DNA of 64,000 nucleotides from an uncultured Paracoccaceae bacterium (GTDB lineage Bacteria; Pseudomonadota; Alphaproteobacteria; Rhodobacterales; Rhodobacteraceae), in the NCBI GenBank assembly GCA_934500835.1, contig CAKSTR010000001.1, forward strand, positions 558,001-622,000, read 5' to 3'. Made by a program: the position numbers and the translations under genes. The notes under the pieces were generated by a model. It saw only the letters and a list, made by a program, of their open reading frames with translations. It had not been told where the DNA came from and did not search any database. This document shows positions 25,200 to 34,922 of the stretch, one piece after another (within the stretch, counting starts at the first letter, position 1; every line of letters begins with the position of its first letter).

Positions 25200-25664
25200 A
25201 TGATTACGCAGAAGATGAAATACGCGCTGAAGGCGCTTCTGGCGCTGGCCGACGAGGCCGCGAAAGAGCAGCCGCAGGCGCTGACCATCGAAGAGATCGC
25301 CAAACGCTCGGGCACGCCGAAGCGGTTTCTCGAGCATATCCTGCTTGAGGTGCGCAACGCCGGCGTCATCGCCTCGACCCGTGGCCGCGCCGGCGGCTAC
25401 AGCCTGATCAAGCGCCCCGCCGAGGTGTCTCTCTCGGAGCTTCTGCGCACCATCGACGGACCGATCGCCCCCCTGCCCTGCCTGTCGCGCCGCGCCTATC
25501 AGCGCTGCGAGGATTGCACGGACGAGGCCACCTGCCGCATCCGCAAGGTCTTTGCCGAGGTGTTCTGGTCCTATCTTCTGATCATCGAGTCGCTGACGCT
25601 CGAGGACATGCTGCGCCAGGGCAGCATCGCCGAACAGGTGCTTGGGGCACCCGTTCAGGCCTAA
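25200..25664 (+). CDS. Rrf2-family transcriptional regulator
   Basis: 154 residues. An Rrf2 winged-helix domain (MKYALKALLALADEAA … EEIAKRSGTPKRFLEHILLEVRNAGVIASTRGRAGGYSL) is followed by four cysteines in LPCLSRRAYQRCEDCTDEATC (about 100-120), suited to an Fe–S cluster as in IscR/NsrR relatives. It lies directly upstream of the sulfate-transport genes and probably controls them or senses sulfur/redox state (inference from position). The ATG at 25200 lies inside a longer frame. Confidence 0.9.
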   Translation: MITQKMKYALKALLALADEAAKEQPQALTIEEIAKRSGTPKRFLEHILLEVRNAGVIASTRGRAGGYSLIKRPAEVSLSELLRTIDGPIAPLPCLSRRAYQRCEDCTDEATCRIRKVFAEVFWSYLLIIESLTLEDMLRQGSIAEQVLGAPVQA

Positions 25665-25943
25665 CCACCTGAAATAAAACACGTCCAACGACCGCCCGGC
25701 CACCCTTGGGCCAGGCCGCAGAGAATCTCGTTCTATAATCACGATCACTTTTGACGTGAATTTTCCTTTGAAATACTCGACTTCATCTGTCGTTATTAAG
25801 GGGCAATCCGCAGCGGGCCGATGACAGCCCGATGGACAGAGGAGTTCCCGATGACCGCCCTTCCGCTTCCCCATTCCATCCTGGGCCTGCTGCCGTTCCG
25901 CCCATCCCTGCGGCGTGCCGCGCCGCTCACCAAGGAGAAAGCC
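25665..25943. promoter_or_regulatory. leader of the sulfate transport operon
   Basis: An AT-rich stretch at 25735-25800 (CTATAATCACGATCACTTTTGACG…) suggests promoter or operator sequence. An in-frame ATG at 25851 with GAGGAG upstream precedes the better start at 25944, so the transcript may carry an extended N-terminal reading frame. No defined operator was identified. Confidence 0.4.
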
Positions 25944-27062
25944 ATGTTCGCCACCATCCAACTTGCCGGCACCGTCTCGGCGCAGGGACCCGTCGTGCGC
26001 AATCACGCCGATGGCCGACTGACCATCGCCGATGGCCCGCTTCACCTGACAGGCTGGCCCATCGGCCGGGTGCTGAAAGGCACGCTTTCGGCAATGGCGC
26101 TGGCGCTTTTGGCCCTTGGCGGCAGCCCGTCGGCGGTGCAGGCCGAGTCGCTGCTGAACGTCAGCTATGACCCGACCCGAGAGCTTTACCGCGAGGTGAA
26201 CGAGGCCTTCGCAACCTGGTGGACGGCACAGGGCAACACCGCGCCCGAGATCGAAACCAGCCACGGCGGTTCGGGCAGTCAGGCGCGGGCGGTGATTGAC
26301 GGGCTTGACGCGCAGGTGGTGACGCTGGCGCTGCCATCCGACATCGACAAGATCGCCGAGGCCGGCAAGCTGCCGACCGACTGGCAGGCGAAGCTGCCGC
26401 ACAATTCCAGCCCCTATACCTCGACCATCGTGTTCCTTGTCCGCGAGGGCAATCCCAAAGGCATCAAGGACTGGGGCGATCTGGTCGCCGACGGGGTCGA
26501 GGTGATCACCCCGAATCCGAAAACCTCGGGCGGGGCGCGGTGGAACTATCTGGCCGCCTGGGCCTGGGCCGAGAAGAACGGCCAGGACCCGCAGGCCTTC
26601 GTGAAAACCCTTTTCGAACATGTCCCGGTTCTGGACTCGGGCGCCCGCGGTTCGACCAACACCTTCGCGCAGAACGGCGTCGGCGACGTGCTGCTGGCCT
26701 GGGAGAACGAGGCCTACCTTGCGCTGAAAGAACTGGGCGACGACCAGTTCGACATCGTGGTGCCCTCGGTCTCGATCCTGGCCGAGCCGCCGGTGGCGCT
26801 GGTGGAAAGCAACATCAAGACCGATGACCAACGCAAGCTGGCCGAGGCCTATCTGGCCTTCCTCTACTCACCCGAAGGGCAGGCGCTGGCCTTCAAGAAC
26901 TTCTACCGCGCCTGGGATCCTTCGGCCGCCGCTGCCGAGGATGTGGCCCGCTTCCCCGCAGTGGACCTGGTGGACATCAGCCACTTCGGCGGCTGGGCCA
27001 AGGCGCAGCCCGAACATTTCGGCGACGGCGGCATCTTCGACCAGATCTATGTGCCCAGGTAA
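25944..27062 (+). CDS. sulfate ABC transporter substrate-binding protein
   Basis: 372 residues from the ATG at 25944 (AAGGAG upstream). The periplasmic sulfate/thiosulfate-binding fold is clear: [68 protein letters not shown] and [14 protein letters not shown]. Unusually, the signal-peptide-like helix ([20 protein letters not shown]) begins only at about residue 47, after a polar 42-residue extension. A GTG at 26070 would start directly at the signal peptide but lacks a ribosome site; an ATG at 25851 is also possible. First structural gene of the sbp-cysT-cysW-cysA operon. Confidence 0.88.
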   Translation: MFATIQLAGTVSAQGPVVRNHADGRLTIADGPLHLTGWPIGRVLKGTLSAMALALLALGGSPSAVQAESLLNVSYDPTRELYREVNEAFATWWTAQGNTAPEIETSHGGSGSQARAVIDGLDAQVVTLALPSDIDKIAEAGKLPTDWQAKLPHNSSPYTSTIVFLVREGNPKGIKDWGDLVADGVEVITPNPKTSGGARWNYLAAWAWAEKNGQDPQAFVKTLFEHVPVLDSGARGSTNTFAQNGVGDVLLAWENEAYLALKELGDDQFDIVVPSVSILAEPPVALVESNIKTDDQRKLAEAYLAFLYSPEGQALAFKNFYRAWDPSAAAAEDVARFPAVDLVDISHFGGWAKAQPEHFGDGGIFDQIYVPR

Positions 27063-27071
27063 GCGCAAGCC

Positions 27072-27932
27072 ATGAGCAGAACGATGGTCAGCCCCCAGAG
27101 GAAGCCCCTTGTCCACCGCTCTCCGATGCCCGGACTGGGCCTCTCGATGGGCATCACGCTGACGATGCTGTCCATCGTCGTCCTTCTGCCGATCGGCGCC
27201 CTTCTTCTGAGGGGCGCCAGTTTCGGGGCTGAAGGGATCTGGGACACCGTGAACCGCGAAAGGGTCTGGAAGGCGCTTTACCTGTCGTTCCGGCTGTCGC
27301 TGATTGCCGCCCTTTTCAACCTTGTCTTCGGCGTGCTTCTGGCCTGGGTTCTGGTGCGCTACCGCTTTCCCGGCCGCCGCCTGCTGGACGCCGCGGTCGA
27401 CCTGCCCTTCGCCCTGCCGACTGCTGTCGCGGGGATCGCGCTGACAGCACTTTACGCGCCCAAAGGGCTGCTGGGGTCGCTGGCGGCCGGGATCGGCTGG
27501 AAGATCGCCTTCACCCAATGGGGCATCCTTCTGGCGCTGATCTTCGTCGGTCTGCCCTTTGTCACCCGAACCGTGCAGCCCGTCATCGAAGAGATCGAGC
27601 GCGAGGTCGAGGAAGCCTCTGCCACCCTCGGCGCCAGCCGCTTCCACACCATGCGCCGGGTGATCCTGCCCATGCTGACCCCCGCCGCACTGACCGGCTT
27701 TGCCCTGTCGCTGGCTCGCGCAGTCGGTGAATACGGGTCGGTCATCTTCATCGCGGGGAACATCCCCCTGGTGACCGAGATCGCCCCCCTTCTGATCGTG
27801 ATCCGGCTGGAAGAGTTCAAATATGACGAGGCCGCCGCCATCGGCATCGCCATGCTGGCGATCAGCTTCGCCATGCTGCTGGTGATCAACCTGATTCAGG
27901 TCTGGAGCCGCCGGAGGATTGGAAATGTCTGA
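27072..27932 (+). CDS. cysT: sulfate ABC transporter permease CysT
   Basis: 286 residues with about six membrane helices and the inner-membrane permease EAA-type loop EEASATLGASRFHTMRRVILPML (about 176-198). It forms half of the sulfate channel with CysW. It starts nine bases after the binding-protein gene and overlaps cysW by eight bases. Confidence 0.94.
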   Translation: MSRTMVSPQRKPLVHRSPMPGLGLSMGITLTMLSIVVLLPIGALLLRGASFGAEGIWDTVNRERVWKALYLSFRLSLIAALFNLVFGVLLAWVLVRYRFPGRRLLDAAVDLPFALPTAVAGIALTALYAPKGLLGSLAAGIGWKIAFTQWGILLALIFVGLPFVTRTVQPVIEEIEREVEEASATLGASRFHTMRRVILPMLTPAALTGFALSLARAVGEYGSVIFIAGNIPLVTEIAPLLIVIRLEEFKYDEAAAIGIAMLAISFAMLLVINLIQVWSRRRIGNV

Positions 27933-28797
27933 CATCGCCCCGCAATTCACCCGCCCCTTCCGCACCGCGACCGAGGAATCACCGCTGGCCCGCTGGATAC
28001 TGATCGGACTTGCCGCCCTCGGGTTGGCCGTTCTGGTCTTCGCGCCACTGCTGGTGGTCTTCGCGCAGGCCCTGTCGAAGGGCTGGCTGGCTGCTGTCTC
28101 CAGCCTTGGCAACCGCGACGCGCTGGCCGCGATCCGGCTGACGCTGCTCATCGCCGCGATTGCGGTGCCGCTGAACGCCGCCTTCGGCATCGCCGCCGCC
28201 TGGTTCATCACCAAGTTCGACTTTCGCGGCAAGGCCTTCCTGATCACCCTGATCGATCTGCCCTTCTCGGTCTCTCCGGTCGTCGCCGGGCTGTGCATCG
28301 TGCTGATGTTCGGCGCCAACTCCTGGATGGGGGGCTGGCTGGTGGCCAATGGCTACCCCATCGTCTTCGCCCTGCCCGGCATCGCCCTTGCCACGATGTT
28401 CGTCACCTTCCCCTTCGTCGCGCGCGAGCTGATCCCGGTGATGATCGAACAGGGCCGGGCCGAGGAAGAGGCCGCGCTGACCCTTGGCGCCAGCGGCTGG
28501 CGGACGTTCCTGACCGTCACCCTGCCCAATATCCGCTGGGCGCTGCTCTACGGCGTCCTTCTGTGCAACGCCCGCGCCATGGGCGAATTCGGCGCGGTCG
28601 CCGTGGTCTCGGGCAAGATCCGGGGCCAGACCGCGACGATGCCGATCACCATCGAGATGATGTACAACGAATATCTCTCGGTCGCGGCCTTCAGCCTGGC
28701 GGGTGTCCTGACCCTGCTGGCCCTTGTCACGCTCCTGCTCAAAACCGCCCTCGAGATCCGCCATGCCGACCAGCTTGCCAGTTCACGCCGGCATTAG
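27925..28797 (+). CDS. cysW: sulfate ABC transporter permease CysW
   Basis: 290 residues, about six helices, with the EAA-type loop [24 protein letters not shown]. It is the partner channel subunit of CysT. The ATG at 27925 has GGAGG seven bases upstream and overlaps the end of cysT, so the two are translationally coupled. Confidence 0.94.
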   Translation: MSDIAPQFTRPFRTATEESPLARWILIGLAALGLAVLVFAPLLVVFAQALSKGWLAAVSSLGNRDALAAIRLTLLIAAIAVPLNAAFGIAAAWFITKFDFRGKAFLITLIDLPFSVSPVVAGLCIVLMFGANSWMGGWLVANGYPIVFALPGIALATMFVTFPFVARELIPVMIEQGRAEEEAALTLGASGWRTFLTVTLPNIRWALLYGVLLCNARAMGEFGAVAVVSGKIRGQTATMPITIEMMYNEYLSVAAFSLAGVLTLLALVTLLLKTALEIRHADQLASSRRH

Positions 28798-28807
28798 GAG
28801 ACAGTCC

Positions 28808-29539
28808 ATGCACATCGAAATCGACGAAATCTCGAAGCAATTCGGCACCACGGCGGCGCTTTCGCCGGTGTCGCTGGCCATCCCCTCGGGGGCGCTGGTG
28901 GCCCTGCTTGGCCCCTCGGGGTCGGGCAAGACCACGCTTCTGCGCATCCTTGGCGGTCTGGAGTTTCCCACCGCGGGCCGCGTCCTGTTCGACGGGGCCG
29001 ATGCCACCGGCCTGACGGTGCAACAGCGCCGGGCCGGCTTCGTCTTCCAGTCCTACGCGCTGTTCCGGCACATGAACGTGTTCGAAAACATCGCCTATGG
29101 CCTGAAGGCCCGCCCGCGGGCAAGCCGCCCGGCCCCGGCCGAAATCTCGCGCCGGGTGCAGAAACTCCTGGATCTGATCCAGCTGCCCGACATCGGCCGC
29201 CGCTTCCCCGGCCAGCTTTCCGGCGGCCAGCGTCAGCGCGTGGCCCTTGCGCGCGCGCTGGCGATCGAGCCGCGGATGCTCTTGCTGGACGAACCCTTCG
29301 GCGCCCTTGACGCCAAGGTCCGCAAGGAATTGCGGCAAGGTCTGCGCGACATCCATGACGAGACCGGCCTGACCACGGTCTTCGTGACCCATGATCAGGA
29401 CGAGGCGATGGAATTGGCCGACCTTGTCGTCGTGATGTCCGGCGCCAGCGAAGGCGGCCGGATCGAACAGATCGGCAAACCCGCCGACATCCGCGCCCGG
29501 CCCGCCACCCCATTCGTGCGCGATTTCATCGCCGCATGA
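28808..29539 (+). CDS. cysA: sulfate ABC transporter ATP-binding protein CysA (short form)
   Basis: 243 residues. Walker [10 protein letters not shown] (about 35-43), Q-loop in [12 protein letters not shown], signature LSGGQRQR, Walker [12 protein letters not shown] and switch His [11 protein letters not shown] are all intact. Most CysA proteins run to about 350 residues with a C-terminal TOBE-like regulatory domain; this one ends right after the ATPase domain ([11 protein letters not shown]). AGGAG lies seven bases before the ATG at 28808, just past the cysW stop. Last gene of the operon, followed by a hairpin element. Confidence 0.92.
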   Translation: MHIEIDEISKQFGTTAALSPVSLAIPSGALVALLGPSGSGKTTLLRILGGLEFPTAGRVLFDGADATGLTVQQRRAGFVFQSYALFRHMNVFENIAYGLKARPRASRPAPAEISRRVQKLLDLIQLPDIGRRFPGQLSGGQRQRVALARALAIEPRMLLLDEPFGALDAKVRKELRQGLRDIHDETGLTTVFVTHDQDEAMELADLVVVMSGASEGGRIEQIGKPADIRARPATPFVRDFIAA

Positions 29540-29576
29540 CCCGCCCGCGATCCCCCAAAAAGAGCAGCCTCTGCTG

Positions 29577-29635
29577 CCTTCACTTTGGCCGAAATATCCT
29601 GCGGGGAGGTCTGGAGGGGTGCAAAACCCCTCCAG
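29577..29635 (+). repeat. ATATTT hairpin element (copy 2) with terminator-like stem
   Basis: CACTTTGGCCGAAATATCC followed by a perfect 10-bp stem, CTGGAGGGGT (29611-29620) with ACCCCTCCAG (29626-29635). The same sequence, inverted and with a few changes, lies at 60564-60624. It probably ends cysA and zntA transcription between convergent genes. Confidence 0.78.
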
Positions 29636-29658
29636 CCGCCGGCCAGAGACGCAAACGC

Positions 29659-31947
29659 CTAGCCTTCGCGTCCCGGATCATAGGCCAGAAGCCGCAGCGC
29701 GTTCAGCGTCACCAGCACCGTCGCCCCGGTATCGGCCAGAATGGCGATCCACAGCCCGGTGATCCCAAGGATCGAGGTCACAAGAAACACCGCCTTCAGC
29801 CCCAGTGCCAGCGTGATGTTCTGCCGGATGTTGCCCATGGTCGCCCGCGCCAGCCGGATCAGGGCGGGCACATCCGTCACCCGGTCGCGCAGGATGGCGG
29901 CATCGGCGGTCTCCAGCGCCACATCCGTCCCCGATCCCATCGCCACGCCCACACCCGCCTGCTTCAGCGCCGGGGCATCGTTGATGCCGTCGCCGATCAT
30001 CATCACGCCGCCCTTTGCCGACATCTCGCGGATCACGCCCAGCTTGTCCTCGGGCATCATCTCGGCCCGGAACTCCATCCCCAGACCACCGGCGATGGCG
30101 GCGGCCGTGCGCGGGTTGTCCCCGGTCAGGATGGTGGCGCCGACGCCCATGTCGCGCAGCTGCCGCATCGCCTCGGCCGCATCGGCGCGCGGCTCGTCGC
30201 GCATGGCGATCAGGCCAAGCGGCCGACCTTCGCGGAAAACGGCCACAACGGTCTTGCCCTCGGCCTCAAGCGCGGCCGCGCGGGCCGTGCCAGCCGCGTC
30301 GATGCCGCCCGCCTCAGCGGCATGGCGGGGGGACGAGACCCAGGCCATGCTGCCGTCCACCTCGGCCTCGACACCCTTGCCGACGATGGCTTTCGCCCCG
30401 CGCGCGGGCAGCGCGGCCACCCCCGCCTCGGCCACTCGCCGCAGGATGGCCTGCGCCAGCGGATGACTGGATCCGGTCTCGACGGCGCCTGCCACCGCCA
30501 GCAGATCGGCCTCATTCACCCCTGCCACAGGCACCAGATCGGTGACAACCGGCCTGCCATGGGTCAGCGTGCCCGTCTTGTCAAAGGCGATATGCTCCAC
30601 TTTCGCCGCCGCCTCGATCACCGCGCCCCCCTTCATCAAAAGCCCCTTCCGGGCCCCCGAAGACAGTGCGGATGCAATCGAGGCTGGGACCGAGATCACC
30701 AGCGCACAGGGGCAGCCGATCAGCAGCAGCGCCAGCCCGCGATAGACCCAGGTCCCCCACTCCTGCCCGGCCAGCAACGGCGGGATCAGGACCACCAGCG
30801 CGGAAAGCCCGACGATTGCCGGCATGTACCAGCGCGAGAAGCGGTCGATAAAGCGCTCTGTCGGGGCGCGGGCCTCCTCGGCCTCTTCCACCAGCCGGAT
30901 GATGCGGCTGATGGTATTGTCTGATGCCGCCCGGGTCACACGCACCCGCAGCGCCGCTTCGGTGTTGATCGAGCCGGCAAACACCGCCTCGCCCGGGCCC
31001 TTGGTCTTCGGCACGCTTTCGCCCGTCACCGGGCTTTCGTCGATGCCGCCGCTGCCCTCGACGATCTCGCCATCGGCGGGGACCCGGTCGCCGGGACGCA
31101 CCAGCACGGTCTGGCCGATTTCCAGTGTCTCCGCCGGCACCTCACGGGCCGTGCCGCCCTGCTCCAGCAGCGCGGTCTTGGGCACCAGCCCCGCCAGCGC
31201 CCGGATGCCGTCGCGCGCCTTGTTGGCTGCCACACCCTCAAGCACCTCGCCCACGGCAAACAGGAAGACCACCAGCGCGGCCTCTTCCGCCGCACCGATG
31301 AACAGCGCCCCGATGGCCGCGATGGTCATCAGGCTTTCGATGGTGAAGGGCTGGCCCATGCGCAGGGCCGCAAAGGCGCGCCTGGCCACCGGGGCCACGC
31401 CGATCAAGCAGGCCGCAAGAAAGGCCCAGGAACCATAGGCGCCCGAGGTGAGCAACTCGAACCCCCAGGCCGCCGCCAACAGCAAACCGGTTCCGATCAC
31501 CAGCCGGCCCTTGCCCGTCAGATACCATGGCTTGCCGCGATCCGCCGGATCGTCGTGCGAATGGACGTGCCCCGGCGCGCCGTGGTCAGCATCATTGCTG
31601 CCGTGGTCATGGCCCGTGTGGTCGTGGTCCCTGTGGTCGTGGTCCTTGTGGTCATCGTCGGGGTGCTCATGGCCCTCGTGGTCCCGCCCAGGCTGGACGA
31701 AGGCCTTCTTGCGCGGCGCCTCCTGCCCCTTCGGCGCGATGCCATAGCCAAGGCGCCGCACCACGTCCTCGACCGCCTCGGCCGACCCGTCCGGCGCCAG
31801 ATCCAGCGACAGCCGCTCTGCCATCAGGGCCACCCTGACCTCGCTGACACCCGGCAGCCGCTCCACCGCCCGCGTCACCTTCACGGTGCAGGCGGCGCAA
31901 TCCATGCCCGTCACCACCCATTCCCGCCGTTCCGGCCTGTCCGTCAT
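29659..31947 (-). CDS. zntA: Zn/Cd/Pb-exporting P-type ATPase
   Basis: 762 residues. An N-terminal metal-binding domain has GMDCAAC (about 14-20), then a His/Asp-rich linker (about 86-135, repeated HDH units), eight membrane helices, the transmembrane metal site CPC in LIGCPCALVISVP, phosphorylation loop DKTGTLTHG, and hinge GDGINDAPALKQ. The layout is that of P1B-2 ATPases, which export Zn2+, Cd2+ or Pb2+. It is divergent from a MerR-family gene with a shared operator. ATG at 31947. Confidence 0.93.
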   Translation of the reverse strand: MTDRPERREWVVTGMDCAACTVKVTRAVERLPGVSEVRVALMAERLSLDLAPDGSAEAVEDVVRRLGYGIAPKGQEAPRKKAFVQPGRDHEGHEHPDDDHKDHDHRDHDHTGHDHGSNDADHGAPGHVHSHDDPADRGKPWYLTGKGRLVIGTGLLLAAAWGFELLTSGAYGSWAFLAACLIGVAPVARRAFAALRMGQPFTIESLMTIAAIGALFIGAAEEAALVVFLFAVGEVLEGVAANKARDGIRALAGLVPKTALLEQGGTAREVPAETLEIGQTVLVRPGDRVPADGEIVEGSGGIDESPVTGESVPKTKGPGEAVFAGSINTEAALRVRVTRAASDNTISRIIRLVEEAEEARAPTERFIDRFSRWYMPAIVGLSALVVLIPPLLAGQEWGTWVYRGLALLLIGCPCALVISVPASIASALSSGARKGLLMKGGAVIEAAAKVEHIAFDKTGTLTHGRPVVTDLVPVAGVNEADLLAVAGAVETGSSHPLAQAILRRVAEAGVAALPARGAKAIVGKGVEAEVDGSMAWVSSPRHAAEAGGIDAAGTARAAALEAEGKTVVAVFREGRPLGLIAMRDEPRADAAEAMRQLRDMGVGATILTGDNPRTAAAIAGGLGMEFRAEMMPEDKLGVIREMSAKGGVMMIGDGINDAPALKQAGVGVAMGSGTDVALETADAAILRDRVTDVPALIRLARATMGNIRQNITLALGLKAVFLVTSILGITGLWIAILADTGATVLVTLNALRLLAYDPGREG

Positions 31948-32009
31948 CTTCCGTCTCCCGCCCGCCCGACTGGCACACTTCTTGATCTCGTCGAATCAGG
32001 ACCCTAATT

Positions 32010-32026
32010 GCTCTAGCAACTAGAGC
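32010..32026. promoter_or_regulatory. MerR-family operator of zntA
   Basis: Perfect dyad GCTCTAG-CAA-CTAGAGC. On the minus strand, -35 TTGCAG and -10 TAGGGT are separated by 19 bases with the dyad in between, the over-long spacer typical of promoters activated by ZntR/CadR proteins. The -10 lies about 55 bases from the zntA start. Confidence 0.8.
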
Positions 32027-32040
32027 TGCAAGAGGTTTCC

Positions 32041-32469
32041 ATGCTGCCCATCGGAAAACTGAGCGACGCAACCGGCGTGAAGGTTCCGACCATCCGCTAT
32101 TACGAACAGATCGGCCTGCTGCCCGAGCCCGAGCGCAGCGCCGGCAACCAGCGGCTCTATGGCCCCAAGGTGCAGGAGCGGCTGGCCTTCATCCGCCATT
32201 CGCGCGACCTCGGCTTCCCGCTGGATGCGATCCGCGAACTCCTCAGCCTGTCAGACAACCCCGACCGCCCCTGCGGCGGCGCCGACGCGATTGCCAAACG
32301 CCAGTTGCGGGCGGTGAAGGCACGGATCAGCCGCCTGCAGGCGCTGCAATCGGAACTGGAACGCATGGTCGCCCAATGCGCCCGCGGCACCATCGCCGAT
32401 TGCCGGGTGATCGAAACCCTGAGCAACCACGACCTCTGCGCCCATGACCACGCAAATGGGGCACCCTGA
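32041..32469 (+). CDS. MerR-family metal-responsive regulator (ZntR/CadR-like)
   Basis: 142 residues. An N-terminal MerR winged helix (LSDATGVKVPTIRYYEQIGLLPEPERSAGNQRLY) is followed by a long dimerisation helix and metal-site cysteines in DRPCGG (about 79), AQCARGTIADC (about 112 and 122) and near the C-terminus (DLCAHDH). The Cys arrangement fits Zn/Cd/Pb sensors. It binds the dyad at 32010-32026 and switches on zntA. Confidence 0.92.
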   Translation: MLPIGKLSDATGVKVPTIRYYEQIGLLPEPERSAGNQRLYGPKVQERLAFIRHSRDLGFPLDAIRELLSLSDNPDRPCGGADAIAKRQLRAVKARISRLQALQSELERMVAQCARGTIADCRVIETLSNHDLCAHDHANGAP

Positions 32470-32507
32470 GGCCGGGCCCGTCTATCCGTCTGTAGTCGAG
32501 GGGAAAA

Positions 32508-32582
<75 letters not shown>

Positions 32583-32693
32583 GCCGTTGGTGGCGGGGAG
32601 ATAGACGATGCCCGCGGGGGGCGCAACCCCCTTTTCGCCACCCCCGGGGAGCCGCTCTGGACCGCTGACCCATGCTGCGATATTCAGCTTGGC

Positions 32694-32864
32694 ATGCGCG
32701 ACCCGGACCAGAAGCCAGCCCCTGCCAGCCCCCGCACGACAGCGGGTCCGGCCACGCGGGAGGACCGGCTGAAAGCGGCCCTCAAGGCCAATATGGCGCG
32801 GCGAAAGGCACAGGCGAAAGCGCGCACGGCCGGGCCGTCGGGCGACAACAACAAGAACGAGTGA
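32694..32864 (+). CDS. 56-residue basic protein upstream of murA
   Basis: A small, very basic helical protein with [23 protein letters not shown] in the middle (about 22-44). It has no signal or membrane segment. It starts at an ATG with no clear Shine-Dalgarno site and ends 8 bases before murA. Similar small proteins sit before murA in related genomes (from memory). Unknown function, perhaps nucleic-acid binding from its charge. Confidence 0.6.
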   Translation: MRDPDQKPAPASPRTTAGPATREDRLKAALKANMARRKAQAKARTAGPSGDNNKNE

Positions 32865-32871
32865 GGCAGGC

Positions 32872-34140
32872 ATGGATTCGATTCTGGTCAAGGGCAACGG
32901 GGCGCTGAACGGGGTGATCCCGATCGCGGGGGCCAAGAACGCCTGTCTGGCGCTGATGCCGGCCACGCTTCTGTCCGAAGAGCCGCTGACCCTGACCAAT
33001 GCGCCGCGCCTGTCAGACATCCGCACCATGACGCAGCTTCTGCAAAGCCTTGGGGTCGAGGTTTCGGCCCTGCAGGAGGGCAAGGTCATCACCATGTCCT
33101 CGCATGGCGTGCTGAACCCGGTCGCGGATTACGACATCGTGCGCAAGATGCGGGCCTCCAATCTGGTGCTGGGGCCGCTGCTGGCGCGACTTGGCCATGC
33201 CGTGGTCTCGCTGCCCGGCGGCTGTGCCATCGGCGCGCGGCCGATGGACATCCATATCGACGCGCTCGCGGCGCTCGGGGCCGAGATCGAACTGCGTGAC
33301 GGCTATCTGCACGCCAGGACGCAAGGCGGCCTGAAAGGCGCTGTGCACGAGATGCGTTTCGCAAGCGTGGGGGCCACCGAGAATTTCGTGATGGCCGCGA
33401 CACTGGCCAAAGGCACCTCGGTCCTGAAGAACGCAGCGCGCGAGCCCGAAATTGTCGATCTTGTCCACTGCCTGCGCCGCATGGGCGCCGAGATCGAGGG
33501 CGAGGGCACCCCGACCATCACCATCGAAGGCGTCACCGCGCTGCGCGGCGCGACCCATCCGGTGGTGACCGACCGGATCGAGCTTGGCACCTATATGCTG
33601 GTGCCCGCGATTGCCGGCGGCGAGGTCGAATGCCTTGGCGGCAGGATCAGCCTTGTTGGCGCCTTCTGCGAAAAGCTGGACGCGGCCGGGATCTCGGTCA
33701 CCGAAACCGAACGCGGGCTGAAAGTCTCGCGCAGGAACGGCCGGGTGCGGGCGGTGGACGTGGTGACAGAACCCTTCCCCGGCTTTCCCACCGATCTGCA
33801 GGCGCAGATGATGGCGCTTCTGTGTACCGCCGAGGGCACCTCGGTGCTGGAAGAGAAGATCTTCGAGAACCGCTTCATGCATGCCCCCGAACTCATGCGG
33901 ATGGGGGCGAAGATCGAAGTCCATGGCGGTCTTGCCACCGTCCACGGCGTCGACAGGCTGCGTGGGGCACCGGTGATGGCCACCGACCTGCGCGCCTCGG
34001 TCAGCCTGATCCTTGCAGCACTTGCCGCCGAGGGCGAGACCGTGGTCAGCCGGGTCTACCATCTGGACCGCGGCTATGAGAGGGTCGAGGAAAAGCTTTC
34101 GGCCTGCGGGGCGAAGATCGAACGCATCAAGGCGGAGTAG
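32872..34140 (+). CDS. murA: UDP-N-acetylglucosamine 1-carboxyvinyltransferase
   Basis: 422 residues; transfers enolpyruvate from PEP to UDP-GlcNAc, the first committed step of peptidoglycan synthesis and the target of fosfomycin. The catalytic Cys sits in [11 protein letters not shown] (about 115-119), so the enzyme should be fosfomycin-sensitive. Ends with [19 protein letters not shown], as is usual. The ATG at 32872 follows GAGGCAGGC. It heads the conserved murA–DUF2948–hisD block. Confidence 0.97.
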   Translation: MDSILVKGNGALNGVIPIAGAKNACLALMPATLLSEEPLTLTNAPRLSDIRTMTQLLQSLGVEVSALQEGKVITMSSHGVLNPVADYDIVRKMRASNLVLGPLLARLGHAVVSLPGGCAIGARPMDIHIDALAALGAEIELRDGYLHARTQGGLKGAVHEMRFASVGATENFVMAATLAKGTSVLKNAAREPEIVDLVHCLRRMGAEIEGEGTPTITIEGVTALRGATHPVVTDRIELGTYMLVPAIAGGEVECLGGRISLVGAFCEKLDAAGISVTETERGLKVSRRNGRVRAVDVVTEPFPGFPTDLQAQMMALLCTAEGTSVLEEKIFENRFMHAPELMRMGAKIEVHGGLATVHGVDRLRGAPVMATDLRASVSLILAALAAEGETVVSRVYHLDRGYERVEEKLSACGAKIERIKAE

Positions 34141-34145
34141 ACCGG

Positions 34146-34622
34146 ATGGCGGACGCAAGGTTCCGGGACGGCGACGAAGGCCCGCTGCGGCTGCTGGCAG
34201 GGGCGGCCGAGGATGTGCCGGTGCTGTCGGCAATTCTGCAGGACGCGGTGCTGACCGCCGCCGACATGAACTACGACCGCCGCCGCCGCCGCTTTGCGGC
34301 CCTTGTGAACCGATTCCGCTGGGAGGACCGTGACGAGGCCACCCGCGACCGCCGCCCCTTTGAACGGGTGCGCGCCCTCATGGCGGTCGAGGATGTGCTG
34401 TCGGCAAGGGTCATGGGCATCGACCCGGGCCGGAAGGACGAAGTCCTGTCGATCCTGTCGCTGACATGGCAGCCGGGCGAGGACGGCACCGGCCGCCTGA
34501 CGCTGATCCTCGCCGGAGACGGCGCGGTGGCGCTGGAGGTCGAGACGCTGGACGCCCGGCTGGAAGACGTGACCCGGCCCTACATCGCCCCCTCGCACCG
34601 CGCCCCCGACCACGGGGAATGA
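34146..34622 (+). CDS. DUF2948 family protein
   Basis: 158 residues. The family pattern is recognisable: LRLLAGAAEDVPVLSAILQDAVL, the basic RRRRFAALVNRFRWE, and the C-terminal TRPYIAPSHRAPDHGE. It is soluble, of unknown function, and almost always found between murA and hisD in alphaproteobacteria, as here. ATG five bases after the murA stop. Confidence 0.88.
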   Translation: MADARFRDGDEGPLRLLAGAAEDVPVLSAILQDAVLTAADMNYDRRRRRFAALVNRFRWEDRDEATRDRRPFERVRALMAVEDVLSARVMGIDPGRKDEVLSILSLTWQPGEDGTGRLTLILAGDGAVALEVETLDARLEDVTRPYIAPSHRAPDHGE

Positions 34623-34697
34623 TTGCGCGGCTGCGCCGCAAGGCTTTTGTCTCGCCTCTGCGCGCAAGCGCGCAAGCGCGCAACCGGCTCGGGCCGT

Positions 34698-34800
34698 GCC
34701 TCCGGCGGGGATATTTGAAAGACAGAAAATGGAAGACGCCCTTCTCATTTTCTGTCCTCCAAATATCCTCAGGGGGTTTGGGGGCAGAATGCCCCCATCA
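34698..34800 (+). repeat. ATATTT hairpin element (copy 3)
   Basis: GCCTCCGGCGGGGATATTT, then GACAGAAAATG, a short loop, CATTTTCTGTC and AAATATCC, then a GGGGGCA-gaa-TGCCCCC stem (34780-34796). Nearly the same sequence occurs at 63148-63250 in the same orientation. Confidence 0.78.
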
Positions 34801-34922
34801 GCGACATCAGCCGCACGGAACGCCATTCACCGCACCGACAAGGCCCTGCGGCGGCAGCCGCGCAGTTTGACAGCGGAAGGCCTCTCCCCTATCCCGGGGC
34901 CGGATTTGCCGGAGGGCCGAAG

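Noticed and set aside
25035..26831. 598-residue minus-strand frame over the Rrf2 and sulfate-binding genes
   Set aside because: Antisense to recognised genes; biased composition.
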